Source: Alteromonas sp. MMG017
Lineage (GTDB): Bacteria; Pseudomonadota; Gammaproteobacteria; Enterobacterales; Alteromonadaceae
Reading direction: 5' to 3'
DNA: 64,000 nucleotides
NCBI RefSeq assembly: GCF_018100795.1
Contig: NZ_JAGJDY010000008.1
Span: forward strand, 124,001 to 188,000
Below are positions 36,566 to 45,592 of this stretch, piece by piece (positions within the stretch are counted from its first letter, which is position 1; every line of letters starts with the position of its first letter). A program made the position numbers and the translations under genes. Below the pieces are notes generated by a model. The model made no database searches. It was not told where the DNA came from and saw only the letters and a list, made by a program, of their open reading frames with translations.

Positions 36566-37177
36566 ATGTTACGTATAATTGTATCTATATTGTTAGGTGC
36601 TGGTGTTGCATTTGCCCTGTTCGTACTTATGGCTAAGTTGATTGAAAACTCAGCCAGACCGGCGGACGAAGTACCTGAAGCACCGGTAATCGATATTGTG
36701 ATGCAGGAACCAGACGATCAGACGCAAACGCGTCAACGTGTTCCGCCTCCACCTCCACCTCCGCCTCAGCAGCCTCCTAAAATGGAGCTTGTTGAGCCAG
36801 AAGCAGCTGAACCGGATGCAGATGGCTTTAGCCTAGCAATCCCAGCTATTGATACTGGTGGTGTTGGTGTAAACATTGGTGGTGTCGGCGCTATGCAGCG
36901 CGATGGCGACGCTACTCCAATCGTTCGTATCGATCCGAAATATCCACCTGACGCAGCCCGTGATGGCCGTGAAGGTTGGGTAAGATTGTCTTTCACTATT
37001 AATGAAATTGGTGGTGTAGACGATATCGAAGTAATTGAAGCTGAACCTAAGCGTGTATTCGACCGTGAGGCACGACGTGCATTACGTAAGTGGAAATACA
37101 AGCCTAAGATTGTTGACGGCAAAGCTGTTAAGCAGACTGGCATGTTCGTACAGCTAGACTTTAAACTGGAGCAATGA
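36566..37177 (+). CDS. tonB: TonB2 energy transducer
   Basis: 203 residues: N-terminal membrane anchor (about 2-24), a proline-rich stretch (VPPPPPPPPQQPP, about 57-69), a short linker and the C-terminal TonB domain (about 125-203) with YPPDAARDGREGWVRLSFTI and REARRALRKWKYKP. It is shorter than TonB1-type proteins (E. coli 239), as usual for TonB2. It lies 1 nt after exbD. Two large TonB receptors lie upstream and a thiamine receptor downstream, so this operon may power any of them. Confidence 0.93.
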   Translation: MLRIIVSILLGAGVAFALFVLMAKLIENSARPADEVPEAPVIDIVMQEPDDQTQTRQRVPPPPPPPPQQPPKMELVEPEAAEPDADGFSLAIPAIDTGGVGVNIGGVGAMQRDGDATPIVRIDPKYPPDAARDGREGWVRLSFTINEIGGVDDIEVIEAEPKRVFDREARRALRKWKYKPKIVDGKAVKQTGMFVQLDFKLEQ

Positions 37178-37179
37178 TC

Positions 37180-38445
37180 ATGATGAAAAATAAATTCAAA
37201 ATGTCTGCATTTGCTTTAGTGCTTGGTGCCGGTGCAGTGTTTTCTGCACCAGCGGCACTAGCGCAGTCTTCACCTGTTATGTGCCCTGGTTACGAAAAAG
37301 CCAAAACAACCTTAGTAGGCGAGCGTACAGGTAAAAAAGTTCAAAAAGCATTTGAATTTTACAACGAAGATCAAGTTGATGAAGCGTTAAACATTTTATA
37401 TGAAATTGACCCTTCTGAAGACTTCGATGCTGCGTATGTAAATCGCTTTATTGGTAACTTATTAGCTGCACAAGAAGGTAAAGGTTCTAAAGCACTTGGT
37501 TATTTAAACCAGTCTGTAGAACCTAAAGTATTGAATGACCTTGAGCATTCTCAAACACTTAAGTTATTAGGTGATTTGAACATGCAAGAGAACAAATATA
37601 CTGATGCGATTAAATGGTATAACGCGTGGATGGACTTTACGTGTAAAGAAGATGCAGACGTTTATACCCGTTTAGCGCAAGCTTATTATGAAGCAGGCCA
37701 ATTAGATAAGATGATTGAGCCAGCTGACAGAGCGATAGCTTTGTATGATGAGCCGAACAAAAACCCTTATGTGTTAAAGCTAACGTCATACTACGAGCGT
37801 AAGATGTTTCCTCAAACAGTGGCAGTTGCAGAAGAATTAGTTCGCAATTTCCCTGAGGAACCTCGCTGGTGGACTCAGCTTGGCTTCTTCTACCTTTCAG
37901 TAGAAGACTTCGAGAAGGGCTTATCTACGTTTGAGATGGCTTACATCCAAGGCTACCTTAAGAAAGTAAACGAGATTAAAACGTTATCTCAGTTATTCCA
38001 AACTAACGGCATGCCTTTTAAAGCTGCTCAAATTTTGGAAAAACACGTTAAATCTGGTTTGCTAGAAGAAGATGCAGATATGCTAGCTAGCATTGCTAAC
38101 GCATATCACCAGGCTAAAAACTATGACAAGGCTGCTACGCTTTACGCTAAAGCTGCTGCGAAGAGTTCAGACCCTGAGCATTACAGAAAGCAAGGTACCT
38201 TGTTGCTAGTTGCTGAAGATTACAAAGGCGCGATTAAAGCATTAAACAATGCATTAGAGCGTGGTGTAGAAAACCCTGGTAAAGTTCACTTCACACTTAT
38301 GGAAGCGAACTTCTATGCAGGCGACTTCAGAGAAGCTTATAAGCACATCCAAGAAGCGAAGAAAGATCGCTCGCTACGTCGTAATGCGGCGGCTTGGGAG
38401 CCTTACATTAAAGAGAAGGCTAAAAACCGCGGTATTAACATTTAG
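37180..38445 (+). CDS. Periplasmic TPR protein of the TonB2 operon
   Basis: About 421 residues with signal peptide (ending ALAQ) and TPR repeats across the mature chain (for example LKLLGDLNMQENKYTDAIKWYN, WWTQLGFFYLSVEDFEKGLSTFE, LASIANAYHQAKNYDKAATLYAK). It corresponds to the TPR gene that ends TonB2 operons in Vibrio. GGAG at 37168-37171 is best spaced for ATG 37180; ATG 37174 overlaps the tonB stop and is an alternative. It probably organises the periplasmic side of the TonB2 machine. A strong terminator ends the operon. Confidence 0.88.
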   Translation: MMKNKFKMSAFALVLGAGAVFSAPAALAQSSPVMCPGYEKAKTTLVGERTGKKVQKAFEFYNEDQVDEALNILYEIDPSEDFDAAYVNRFIGNLLAAQEGKGSKALGYLNQSVEPKVLNDLEHSQTLKLLGDLNMQENKYTDAIKWYNAWMDFTCKEDADVYTRLAQAYYEAGQLDKMIEPADRAIALYDEPNKNPYVLKLTSYYERKMFPQTVAVAEELVRNFPEEPRWWTQLGFFYLSVEDFEKGLSTFEMAYIQGYLKKVNEIKTLSQLFQTNGMPFKAAQILEKHVKSGLLEEDADMLASIANAYHQAKNYDKAATLYAKAAAKSSDPEHYRKQGTLLLVAEDYKGAIKALNNALERGVENPGKVHFTLMEANFYAGDFREAYKHIQEAKKDRSLRRNAAAWEPYIKEKAKNRGINI

Positions 38446-38462
38446 TAGTTATACCGATAAAT

Positions 38463-38493
38463 AAAAAGGCCTCCATTTGGAGGCCTTTTTTTT
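38463..38493. terminator. Bidirectional terminator between the TonB2 operon and tmcA
   Basis: A 12-bp stem (38463-38474 with 38479-38490), loop ATTT, T-runs on both strands, between two convergent genes. Confidence 0.93.
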
Positions 38494-38512
38494 GCTAAAA
38501 ATAGACCCAGGT

Positions 38513-40966
38513 TTATATTGTTGTAGAAGCCAACATATTGCCTATCTTTTTTCTTAATGACTCAGTTAATGCTTTACGACCATTCACGCCTAAAAGCTTT
38601 ATAAGCTTATTGGTGGGTAGTGGGGAATTAGTCAGTAATAAAAGAAGTTCAGGCGTGACTTCATCCGTTTCACTCGTGCACGTTTTAATAGGGCTCTCAG
38701 TATGCTTAGCACACTGGGTGGACACAGATACCTCTGCGGCCAACGCGTTTATTGCTAAGCTAACTTGGTTTAATGGTCTAGTCGCATCAACGAACTGATT
38801 TAGTTTTTTTATTAGTGTATTTCGAGTGATGGTTGGAAGCTTACTGATAGGAACAATGTCGGTTGCTTGGCTATGGGTAAATAAGCATGACAATACTTCT
38901 TGTTGTGGCCCAAAGCGTTCAGAGATACTTTTTACAACCAATGCACTGGTTTCACCGCTCGCTTTATTAGGTTTTTCCCCCATATCCACAAGCGTAAATC
39001 CGCATTGCTGCCAAAAGTGATTAAGCTTGTCAGAAGCGCCATAAGAGCTAGTCAGTGCATCTATGTTTTGTGCAGAGGCTTGCTCGTTAATAAAGCTTAC
39101 CAGGCCTCTACCTAGCCCTCGGCCTTGTAGATGAGGAGCAACTGCTATGCGATTTATTCTCCAGTACCGATACGATGCAGTGGAGGGGTTTGCCGTGAGT
39201 AGCGTAAGCCTCTGCGCCCCTAAATGGCCTTTAGGGCGGCGGGAACCATTTGCAATTCCTTCACGTACATCTGCTAAAGGCTCGCCGCCTTCACAATTTA
39301 TTATTGCTGCAGCGATTAAACGAGAGTCGGCCCATTGGGTAAACAATACGATATCTGGGCTGTCACAAAGCCGCATGAAGTCGTCAGGAGTGGTTTGATA
39401 GTGTGCAGTGGCTAACAGTTGCATCACACAATGTAATTCGTGTTCCGACAATGCAGACACCAAACCTATCCTGTAGTCACCGCTAAATTTATCTGGCGGT
39501 GCTTTTTGTTGTAATTTTTGCCGTAGTTCTTGCCTTAGTTCTCGCAGTATTTCTGGCGGTGCTCCACTAAAGGTATTAAATGACTCTGTTCCTTCAAATA
39601 AGCAAATATTATGTATGAGGCTTTCTAGTTTATCGTTCTGTATCCAACGAAGCGGTGTGCTTAATGAAAGGTGCAAAGCGCCTTCAGCATTAAAAGCCGG
39701 TAGCATGCGTTGCATAAAGCCTTGTCCACTTCCTTCGTATCCCTGCAATGTTGTGCTGATCACATAGTTATCATGAGCGCCAATTAACAACTTAAGTACA
39801 GGTAAGGGGAAGGACGCTGCTTCGTCAATAATAAGTAAGTCATAGTCACCATTGATAAGCGCTGGGTTATCTGGCGCAAGCCACTGTGCAGATCCACTTT
39901 TCTCACTCTCTGAAGCTTGATGAGAGACTGCTTCACTAACAAAATCCTCAACAGCAAAAGCCGCTTTAGTGACAGTTCCAGCAATACCTGACTCATCATC
40001 AGTACTACCATTGGCATCAGTAGTACCATTAGAATTACTTGCACCATTTGAATTAGTGGCACCATTAGAATCAGTACCGCAATTAGCAGCCAGGCTTCCT
40101 TGTGCCTTTTTCTCTGAATTTGATGACTCTATGTCTATTCCTATGCCTATGCGAATATGCTTGAAAAGGGTGCTCGTGTTTTCACGAATGGCGCTAGTGA
40201 TTACTATTTTTTCGCCCTTTTTAAGCCTTGATGCAACAAACATCCCTAAAAGCGCAGACTTTCCTCTGCCTCTAGGCGCTGTGATGACAGCTTTACGATT
40301 ACCTTGCGACCACTTGTTTGTCAGGCAATCAAATGCCGCCTGCTGTTCAACTGATTTGAACTGTGGCCTACGGGTTTCCTCACCATCTAATGGCTGTGTT
40401 GCGTGTGCGTTTTCTGATACTACCTGATTGATAGAGCTCTCAGAGGTAACCGGGTTTAGCCGGTTTAACAAATTTACGGTATCACCAGCTACCCAATCAG
40501 GAATATGGCTGTTGTTGGAGCTCCAAATGGCTACATGTTTATCGTTTTTTAGTATTGCGACAAGCCTTTTTATATACAGGCTTGGTGATGCAGTAAAACC
40601 ATGTGACAGGTGACTAGGGCGGGTGTGCAAATGCCAAGCGTCGAGCGTAGGGCAGCATAAAATAAGACACCCACCCCATCGAATGGTGCCAGCAATGGCC
40701 ATGAGGTTTCCAGGGTTGAACCCTTGATGAGCATGTACCACCCCGATATCGCATTCATTACCTAACAAATGTTTACGGCGCAGTGAGTTCTCAGCCCCTA
40801 CTTCTTTGACGATAAGTGTGGGGGGAATATCGCTTAAAATAGACGTTAAACTCTTATTTACCCACTCGTACTCACCAGAAAGCACAAGTAGACGACGATG
40901 CTCAGTATGTCGTGCTTGCGAATAAATAGGGTTAAACAACCATTGAGTTAATTCCGGTGGCGCCAT
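38513..40966 (-). CDS. tmcA: tRNA(Met) cytidine acetyltransferase TmcA
   Basis: Makes N4-acetylcytidine at the wobble base of elongator tRNA-Met, using acetyl-CoA and an RNA-helicase ATPase. 817 residues against about 671 in E. coli. Order: N-terminal domain (1-200), helicase with Walker A TAPRGRGKS (229-237) and DEAA (381-384), GNAT acetyltransferase (RINRIAVAPHLQGRGLGRGLV), C-terminal tRNA-binding part. Much of the extra length is a low-complexity insert between Walker A and the DEAD-like motif (about 280-365) containing 6-residue tandem repeats. It is divergent from a thioesterase gene. Confidence 0.93.
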   Translation of the reverse strand: MAPPELTQWLFNPIYSQARHTEHRRLLVLSGEYEWVNKSLTSILSDIPPTLIVKEVGAENSLRRKHLLGNECDIGVVHAHQGFNPGNLMAIAGTIRWGGCLILCCPTLDAWHLHTRPSHLSHGFTASPSLYIKRLVAILKNDKHVAIWSSNNSHIPDWVAGDTVNLLNRLNPVTSESSINQVVSENAHATQPLDGEETRRPQFKSVEQQAAFDCLTNKWSQGNRKAVITAPRGRGKSALLGMFVASRLKKGEKIVITSAIRENTSTLFKHIRIGIGIDIESSNSEKKAQGSLAANCGTDSNGATNSNGASNSNGTTDANGSTDDESGIAGTVTKAAFAVEDFVSEAVSHQASESEKSGSAQWLAPDNPALINGDYDLLIIDEAASFPLPVLKLLIGAHDNYVISTTLQGYEGSGQGFMQRMLPAFNAEGALHLSLSTPLRWIQNDKLESLIHNICLFEGTESFNTFSGAPPEILRELRQELRQKLQQKAPPDKFSGDYRIGLVSALSEHELHCVMQLLATAHYQTTPDDFMRLCDSPDIVLFTQWADSRLIAAAIINCEGGEPLADVREGIANGSRRPKGHLGAQRLTLLTANPSTASYRYWRINRIAVAPHLQGRGLGRGLVSFINEQASAQNIDALTSSYGASDKLNHFWQQCGFTLVDMGEKPNKASGETSALVVKSISERFGPQQEVLSCLFTHSQATDIVPISKLPTITRNTLIKKLNQFVDATRPLNQVSLAINALAAEVSVSTQCAKHTESPIKTCTSETDEVTPELLLLLTNSPLPTNKLIKLLGVNGRKALTESLRKKIGNMLASTTI
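40002..40073. repeat. Four 18-bp tandem repeats inside tmcA
   Basis: Four units of 18 nt, each with a conserved ACCATT core, encode on the minus strand DSNGAT, NSNGAS, NSNGTT and DANGST. A fifth, decayed unit may follow. The in-frame period (18 nt) lets copy number change without breaking tmcA. Confidence 0.85.
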
Positions 40967-41034
40967 AGGTGTGTTTTTTCGGTATAATTAAGACTTTCTC
41001 TGCTTATAGTAACTACTTATCTAAAGGAATTCGA

Positions 41035-41463
41035 ATGCGCTTTCTTTCTCGGCGTCTAGTGATGCCAAACGACTTAAATTATGCCAACTCTTTATTTGGC
41101 GGCCGCGCGCTTGAATGGATTGATGAAGAGGCTGCTATTTGGGCAATTTGCCAATTAGAAACCAATTGTTTGGTAACCAAACATATTGGGGAAATTAGTT
41201 TTGAGTCTCCTGCACTGCAAGGTGATATTGTTGAGTTTGGTCTTGAGACTAAAGCCGTGGGTAGAACGTCGATTACGGTAAGTTGTCTAGTGCGCAATAA
41301 AGCCACTAAAAAAACCATCTGTTTCGCCGATGATATTGTCTTCGTTAAAGTAGACCCAGAATCACGTCAACCTGCAGCGCATGGTAAAACCCTTGAGGCG
41401 CTAGTGTCTCAAACTAACGAAGAAGTGCGAAAGCTTAATCTTGAATTAGAAGAACAAAAATAA
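41035..41463 (+). CDS. Acyl-CoA thioesterase (hotdog fold)
   Basis: Hydrolyses acyl-CoA thioesters; 142 residues from ATG 41035 (AAAGGA at 41023-41028). An in-frame GTG at 40969 would put 22 unlikely residues, and the -10 TATAAT at 40983-40988, inside the gene, so it is rejected. The YciA/cytosolic thioesterase pattern is clear: MPNDLNYANSLFGGRALEWIDEEAAIWA with the catalytic Asp/Glu helix, and the SFESPALQGDIVEF and VGRTSITVSCLV strands. The substrate chain length cannot be told from sequence. Confidence 0.88.
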   Translation: MRFLSRRLVMPNDLNYANSLFGGRALEWIDEEAAIWAICQLETNCLVTKHIGEISFESPALQGDIVEFGLETKAVGRTSITVSCLVRNKATKKTICFADDIVFVKVDPESRQPAAHGKTLEALVSQTNEEVRKLNLELEEQK

Positions 41464-41582
41464 GCTTACATAACACGAATAGCGTGCCTATTGTTACGTC
41501 AAGTTAACCGTTTAATATCTTGACGGTTTTGGCGTAACTGGTAGACTCCTCGCTGTATTTGGTATTCAAACCGAACGCATAT

Positions 41583-41740
41583 ACCAAGGGGTGTCCGTAC
41601 CGCGGACTGAGATTCACATCATCACTGTGAGAACCCTTACACCTGATCCGGATAATGCCGGCGTAGGGATGGTTGACCACATAGTCGTATCACCTGCCGT
41701 ACACCCGGATCTTTTTTCTTAAAAAAGAATAAGAGATCCC
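41583..41740 (+). promoter_or_regulatory. TPP riboswitch (THI element) with predicted ribosome-site switch
   Basis: The aptamer (about 41583-41676) has all conserved THI blocks: AGGGGTG, CTGAGAT, GAACCCTT, ACCTGATCCGGATAATGCC and GCGTAGGGA. The expression platform is readable. GATCCGG in the aptamer (41645-41651) is a perfect complement of CCGGATC (41705-41711), whereas GGATCT (41707-41712) can instead pair with AGATCC (41734-41739) covering the Shine-Dalgarno AAGAG just before the ATG at 41741. TPP binding should hold the first partner and so close the ribosome site. No intrinsic terminator is needed. Confidence 0.95.
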
Positions 41741-43840
41741 ATGCAAAAACCTATATTTTGTCTTTCTTTACTTGCCGCTTCGCTTTCAGTTAGCGCACAA
41801 ACTACTCAGCAAGAAACACAACTTGAAGACGTTGAACGTATTGTCGTTAGCGGAGACTTTCGCGAAACTGTATTAGACCAACTAAGTGCAAGTGCTACCG
41901 TTATGAGCGCTAAGCGCTTAAGCAGTCGCCAGCCTACCCATATTGATAGTGTGCTAAACAGTGTGCCGAACGTGAACTTCGCCGCAGGCGCTTCTCGCGG
42001 CCGCTTTGTTCAAATTCGCGGTATCGGTGAACGTAGTCAATTTGTAGAGCCTATTAACCCGTCTGTTAGTTTCATCGTTGACGAATTTGATTTCTCTGGT
42101 CTTGCGGCAGCGGGCCTTATTTTTGATACGCAGCAGCTAGAAGTGTATCGCGGTCCTCAAGCCACGTTATTTGGTTCTGGCGCATTGGCAGGAGCAGTAA
42201 AGCTTTCTAGCAATGCGGTAGGTGACGAAGGGCCTGATTATGTTGAGATCAGAGCAGGCAATAAAGATAGCTACCGCGTAGAGGCAGCCACTGGCAACGA
42301 TATTAACCAGGATTGGGGTTATCGCGTTGCACTTATGCATAACAGTAGTGATGGTTTTGTAGAAAATACCGTAGTTAACAGTGACGGCACCGAGCAAAAA
42401 CGTGATGATACGAATAATCTTGATGAAACCGCAGCGCGCATAAGTGTTGCTGGGAATATCGACGAAAGAAGCACTTTGGCGCTGACGTATCGTTGGTATG
42501 ACATCGACAATGGTTATGATGCGTTTTCGCTAGATAACAATAATCAGACGTTATCTGATGAGCCAGGTTTTGACACTCATCAAACCCATGCTGTGAGTGC
42601 TAGAGCCACTACCTCGACTAATGGCGGTGACTTTATTTTAATTGCCACCCACGCTTCCCATAATATCGGTTACGGATATGACGAAGATTGGACTTACGAA
42701 GGTTTTCACCCTTTCGGCTATACCTCATTTGACGCTTATTTCCGTGATGTAGACACCCAAACCGCAGAAGTACGATTTGTATCTTCAGACAGTGCTGCGT
42801 TATTTAATGGCGCGACGGCTTGGACGCTTGGTGCTTTTTATAAAACCAGTGAAGAAGATTTGTTACGAGAGTACACCTATGCATCAGGTGACTTTACCAG
42901 TGTGTATGAACCCACCACCAAGGCGGTATATTTACAGACTGAATCTACACTTACCACTAGCCTAACGTTAGTGGCAGGGTTACGTGTCGAAAACTACGGT
43001 TTTGATTACTCAGATAACAATGGCCTTGAAAGTAGTCATGATACTACGATGACTGGCGGTAAAGTGGCATTGCAATACACAGGTGAAAACCACTTTTACT
43101 ACGCCAGTATTTCTCGCGGCTACAAAGGGGCAGGGTATAACCCTGACGAACGTGTATCAGATGAGCAGCGATTCTTTGATGAAGAATATAACTGGAACTA
43201 CGAGCTTGGTGTAAAAGGGCCTTTATTGGTGCCTGAAGTTACCATGCGAGCCGCCCTTTTCTATATGGACAGGGACGATACGCAAGTAAGTAATTTTGAT
43301 GTTCAAATACGCGAAGATGGTACCGCTGATTTTATCGACATTATAGACAACGCAGATATAGGCACTAACAAAGGTGCTGAGCTAGAGTTAAGTTGGCTGG
43401 TAGATGAAAACTGGACCATGAACATGAGTTTGGGCTACCTAGATGCAACTTTTGAAGATTATACGCTTACCGATGGCACTGTGATTGAAAAACAGCGCCA
43501 AGCACAAGCACCTGAATACACGGCTAACTTATTTAGTGAGCTATCCATTACTGATGATGTGCTTTGGCGCATTGATATTGATTTCAAAGATAGCTACCGT
43601 TTTTCTGATGGGCATGACGTAGAAGCCCCTTCGACAACACTAGTAAACAGTGAAATTGTATGGTTTTCTGATAACTGGCAAACCAGCCTGTGGGTTAAAA
43701 ATGCCTTCGATAATGAGTATTACACCAGAGGTTTTGGTGGGTTTAGCAATGACCCTCGTGATGAGTATGCGTTTGCAGAACCTTATTATCAATTAGGTAA
43801 TGGCCGACAGTTCGGTGTTACCGTTAAATACCAATTCTAG
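41741..43840 (+). CDS. TonB-dependent receptor for thiamine (riboswitch-controlled)
   Basis: Outer-membrane receptor, 699 residues, signal peptide about 1-20 (SVSAQ). The plug includes ERIVVSGDFRETVLDQLSASATVM, VQIRGIGERSQF and VYRGPQATLFGSGALAGAVKL. The barrel has YYASISRGYKGAGYNP and ends in FGVTVKYQF. The TPP riboswitch directly upstream and the thiamine genes downstream indicate uptake of thiamine or a precursor, as for the omr1-type receptors described in the thiamine regulon. It needs TonB/ExbBD energy. Confidence 0.9.
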   Translation: MQKPIFCLSLLAASLSVSAQTTQQETQLEDVERIVVSGDFRETVLDQLSASATVMSAKRLSSRQPTHIDSVLNSVPNVNFAAGASRGRFVQIRGIGERSQFVEPINPSVSFIVDEFDFSGLAAAGLIFDTQQLEVYRGPQATLFGSGALAGAVKLSSNAVGDEGPDYVEIRAGNKDSYRVEAATGNDINQDWGYRVALMHNSSDGFVENTVVNSDGTEQKRDDTNNLDETAARISVAGNIDERSTLALTYRWYDIDNGYDAFSLDNNNQTLSDEPGFDTHQTHAVSARATTSTNGGDFILIATHASHNIGYGYDEDWTYEGFHPFGYTSFDAYFRDVDTQTAEVRFVSSDSAALFNGATAWTLGAFYKTSEEDLLREYTYASGDFTSVYEPTTKAVYLQTESTLTTSLTLVAGLRVENYGFDYSDNNGLESSHDTTMTGGKVALQYTGENHFYYASISRGYKGAGYNPDERVSDEQRFFDEEYNWNYELGVKGPLLVPEVTMRAALFYMDRDDTQVSNFDVQIREDGTADFIDIIDNADIGTNKGAELELSWLVDENWTMNMSLGYLDATFEDYTLTDGTVIEKQRQAQAPEYTANLFSELSITDDVLWRIDIDFKDSYRFSDGHDVEAPSTTLVNSEIVWFSDNWQTSLWVKNAFDNEYYTRGFGGFSNDPRDEYAFAEPYYQLGNGRQFGVTVKYQF

Positions 43841-43849
43841 GAGTATGCT

Positions 43850-44128
43850 ATGCAAGTCATGGTTGAGCTATCGTTATACCCATTAGTAGGTGAATATATT
43901 GAGCCTATTCAGCAATTTATTGATCGCTTGAATAGCTACGGTGATATTGGTGTATTAACTACTTCTACCAGCACGCAAGTGTCCGGTGATTACGGACATG
44001 TGATGTCTATTCTTGGTAAGGAAATGCAGCGCACTCATGAAGAAGTTGGACAGGCTATTTTCGTGGCGAAGTTTCTAAACTACGATGCTATGCAGGCGAA
44101 TAAACAAGCCAGAAAAACTGAAGCATGA
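43850..44128 (+). CDS. YkoF-like thiamine-binding family protein
   Basis: 92 residues, no signal peptide, ferredoxin-like ACT/YkoF fold suggested by MVELSLYPLVGEYIEPIQQFIDRL and TSTSTQVSGDYGHVMSILGKEM. YkoF and related proteins bind thiamine or hydroxymethylpyrimidine in the cytoplasm. It lies 9 nt after the receptor and overlaps pnuT by 4 nt, so it belongs to the riboswitch-controlled operon. A role in handling thiamine after import is likely. Confidence 0.78.
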   Translation: MQVMVELSLYPLVGEYIEPIQQFIDRLNSYGDIGVLTTSTSTQVSGDYGHVMSILGKEMQRTHEEVGQAIFVAKFLNYDAMQANKQARKTEA

Positions 44129-44769
44129 GTGCATTTTTCACTGAATTTTTGTCGCAGATAGCGGCCACATCAAAACTGGAATGGTTGGCTGTAGTGCTTG
44201 CCATTGCCTATGTGCTGCTTGCGGCAAAACAGAATAGCTGGTGTTGGCTTTGTGCCTTCGCCAGCACGGCTATCTATACCTGGCTGTTTTGGCAGGTGAC
44301 GTTACCGTTTCAGTCCATCCTGAATTTCTTCTATATGATAATGGCAGGCTATGGTTATTATCAGTGGTCAAAAGGTGGTGATGGGGGCACTGAGAAGCCA
44401 GTGCGTTCATGGCCGCTATGGATACATCTTACAATAGTCCCTGTGCTGTTGTGCTGTGCGTGGGGATTATCTAAATTAGTCACTTCCCAATTTAATAGTG
44501 ATCATCTACTACTCGATGCGAGTATCCATCTTTTGAGTGTAATTACCACTTTTATGGTGGCGCATAAAGTTTTACAAAATTGGATTTACTGGTTCTTTAT
44601 TAATTTGGCCTCCGCCTTTTTATACTTTCAAGTGGGGATGGCATTATCAGCATGCTTGTTCCTTGGGTATGTAGGATTCTCGATTTTTGGGTATCTACAA
44701 TGGTTAGCGCAATGGAATAAGCAAGATGAAACCGGAAACTATTATTCCGCTTTTGAAAGAAGCACTTAA
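44125..44769 (+). CDS. pnuT: PnuC-family thiamine transporter PnuT
   Basis: Inner-membrane facilitator, 214 residues and about seven helices. PnuC-family marks are visible: ENSWCWLCAF-like QNSWCWLCAFASTAIYTWLFW, FFYMIMAGYGYYQWSKGG and VLQNWIYWFFINLASAFLYF. Family members move nicotinamide riboside (PnuC) or thiamine (PnuT). Here the riboswitch operon points to thiamine, kept inside by phosphorylation through the next gene product. Its end overlaps that gene by 44 nt. Confidence 0.88.
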   Translation: MSAFFTEFLSQIAATSKLEWLAVVLAIAYVLLAAKQNSWCWLCAFASTAIYTWLFWQVTLPFQSILNFFYMIMAGYGYYQWSKGGDGGTEKPVRSWPLWIHLTIVPVLLCCAWGLSKLVTSQFNSDHLLLDASIHLLSVITTFMVAHKVLQNWIYWFFINLASAFLYFQVGMALSACLFLGYVGFSIFGYLQWLAQWNKQDETGNYYSAFERST

Positions 44770-45517
44770 TTTATCTGATTCAGCTACAGTGGAACGTCAC
44801 CCCGCTGGCATAGTGAATCAGGTGTATCATCTTAAAGATGATAATCGTGGGTTTGCTGTCAAATGGGTGGGGGAAGATGCATTTAGCGGCATCGACAGAT
44901 TCCATCAGTTTGTATTGCAACAGCAACTTGCTGAGCGAGGCATTGCACCAAAGCCTATTTGGTTAAGCGATGATGAATTAATTTGGGTAGAGCAATGGGA
45001 GGAGGAAACTGATCCTCATCCCAGTATTCGTTCTCCCGAAGCGTTGGCATCAGTACTTGCCCGTGTCCACGCCCTGCCTATCACCGCTAGACCTCTCAAT
45101 TTATTTTCTCGTTGGTTGCACTATATGCACTCCGCTGGATTGAAAGAAGGCGATGCGCTTTTCGACCGCGCTATTCAACTTCGGGCAAGTTTAGTGAAAA
45201 GTGAAGGCAGCACAGAAGACTATGTGCTGTGTCACAACGACCTACTTGCTCATCATGTGGTACGTGACTCAACGCCTTTCATTGTTGACTGGGAATACTC
45301 GGCCATGGGTAATCGCTATTTCGATGTGGCTGGGTGTGCAAAGATAAACGCAATGAGTGAAGCGCAAACACAGGCATTAGCCATCGCCTATGCAAAAGAA
45401 GTAGGTAAAGATGAAGATGAGGTCTTATCGCAAGTTCAACTTCACATGGAAATCGTTAACGTAACTAACGATTTATGGCTGGCTGCGCTTGAGGCAACCA
45501 AGCAAAACGCTGGCTAA
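44726..45517 (+). CDS. Thiamine kinase-like phosphotransferase (APH fold)
   Basis: 263 residues of the aminoglycoside-phosphotransferase/choline-kinase fold. HPAGIVNQVYHLKDDNRGFAVKW forms the ATP-binding lobe, the catalytic loop is VLCHNDLLAHHVV, and the metal-binding Asp is in FIVDWEYSAMGNRYFDVAG. The overlap with pnuT and control by the TPP riboswitch make thiamine the likely substrate, trapping it as thiamine phosphate. The enzyme resembles ThiK rather than TPP-forming pyrophosphokinase; which product forms cannot be told from sequence. Confidence 0.82.
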   Translation: MKPETIIPLLKEALNLSDSATVERHPAGIVNQVYHLKDDNRGFAVKWVGEDAFSGIDRFHQFVLQQQLAERGIAPKPIWLSDDELIWVEQWEEETDPHPSIRSPEALASVLARVHALPITARPLNLFSRWLHYMHSAGLKEGDALFDRAIQLRASLVKSEGSTEDYVLCHNDLLAHHVVRDSTPFIVDWEYSAMGNRYFDVAGCAKINAMSEAQTQALAIAYAKEVGKDEDEVLSQVQLHMEIVNVTNDLWLAALEATKQNAG

Positions 45518-45592
45518 AGCACGCTTTTTGTTTGTTTTCACAGCGCTTTGTTTGTTTAATAAGCGGTAGTGCATAAGGCAGTAGAAAAATGC

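Noticed and set aside
39784-40065. 93-codon frame rich in Met/Leu/Val opposite the tmcA repeat
   Set aside because: An alternative frame of the tandem repeat in tmcA; its repetitiveness reflects the 18-bp units, not a membrane protein.
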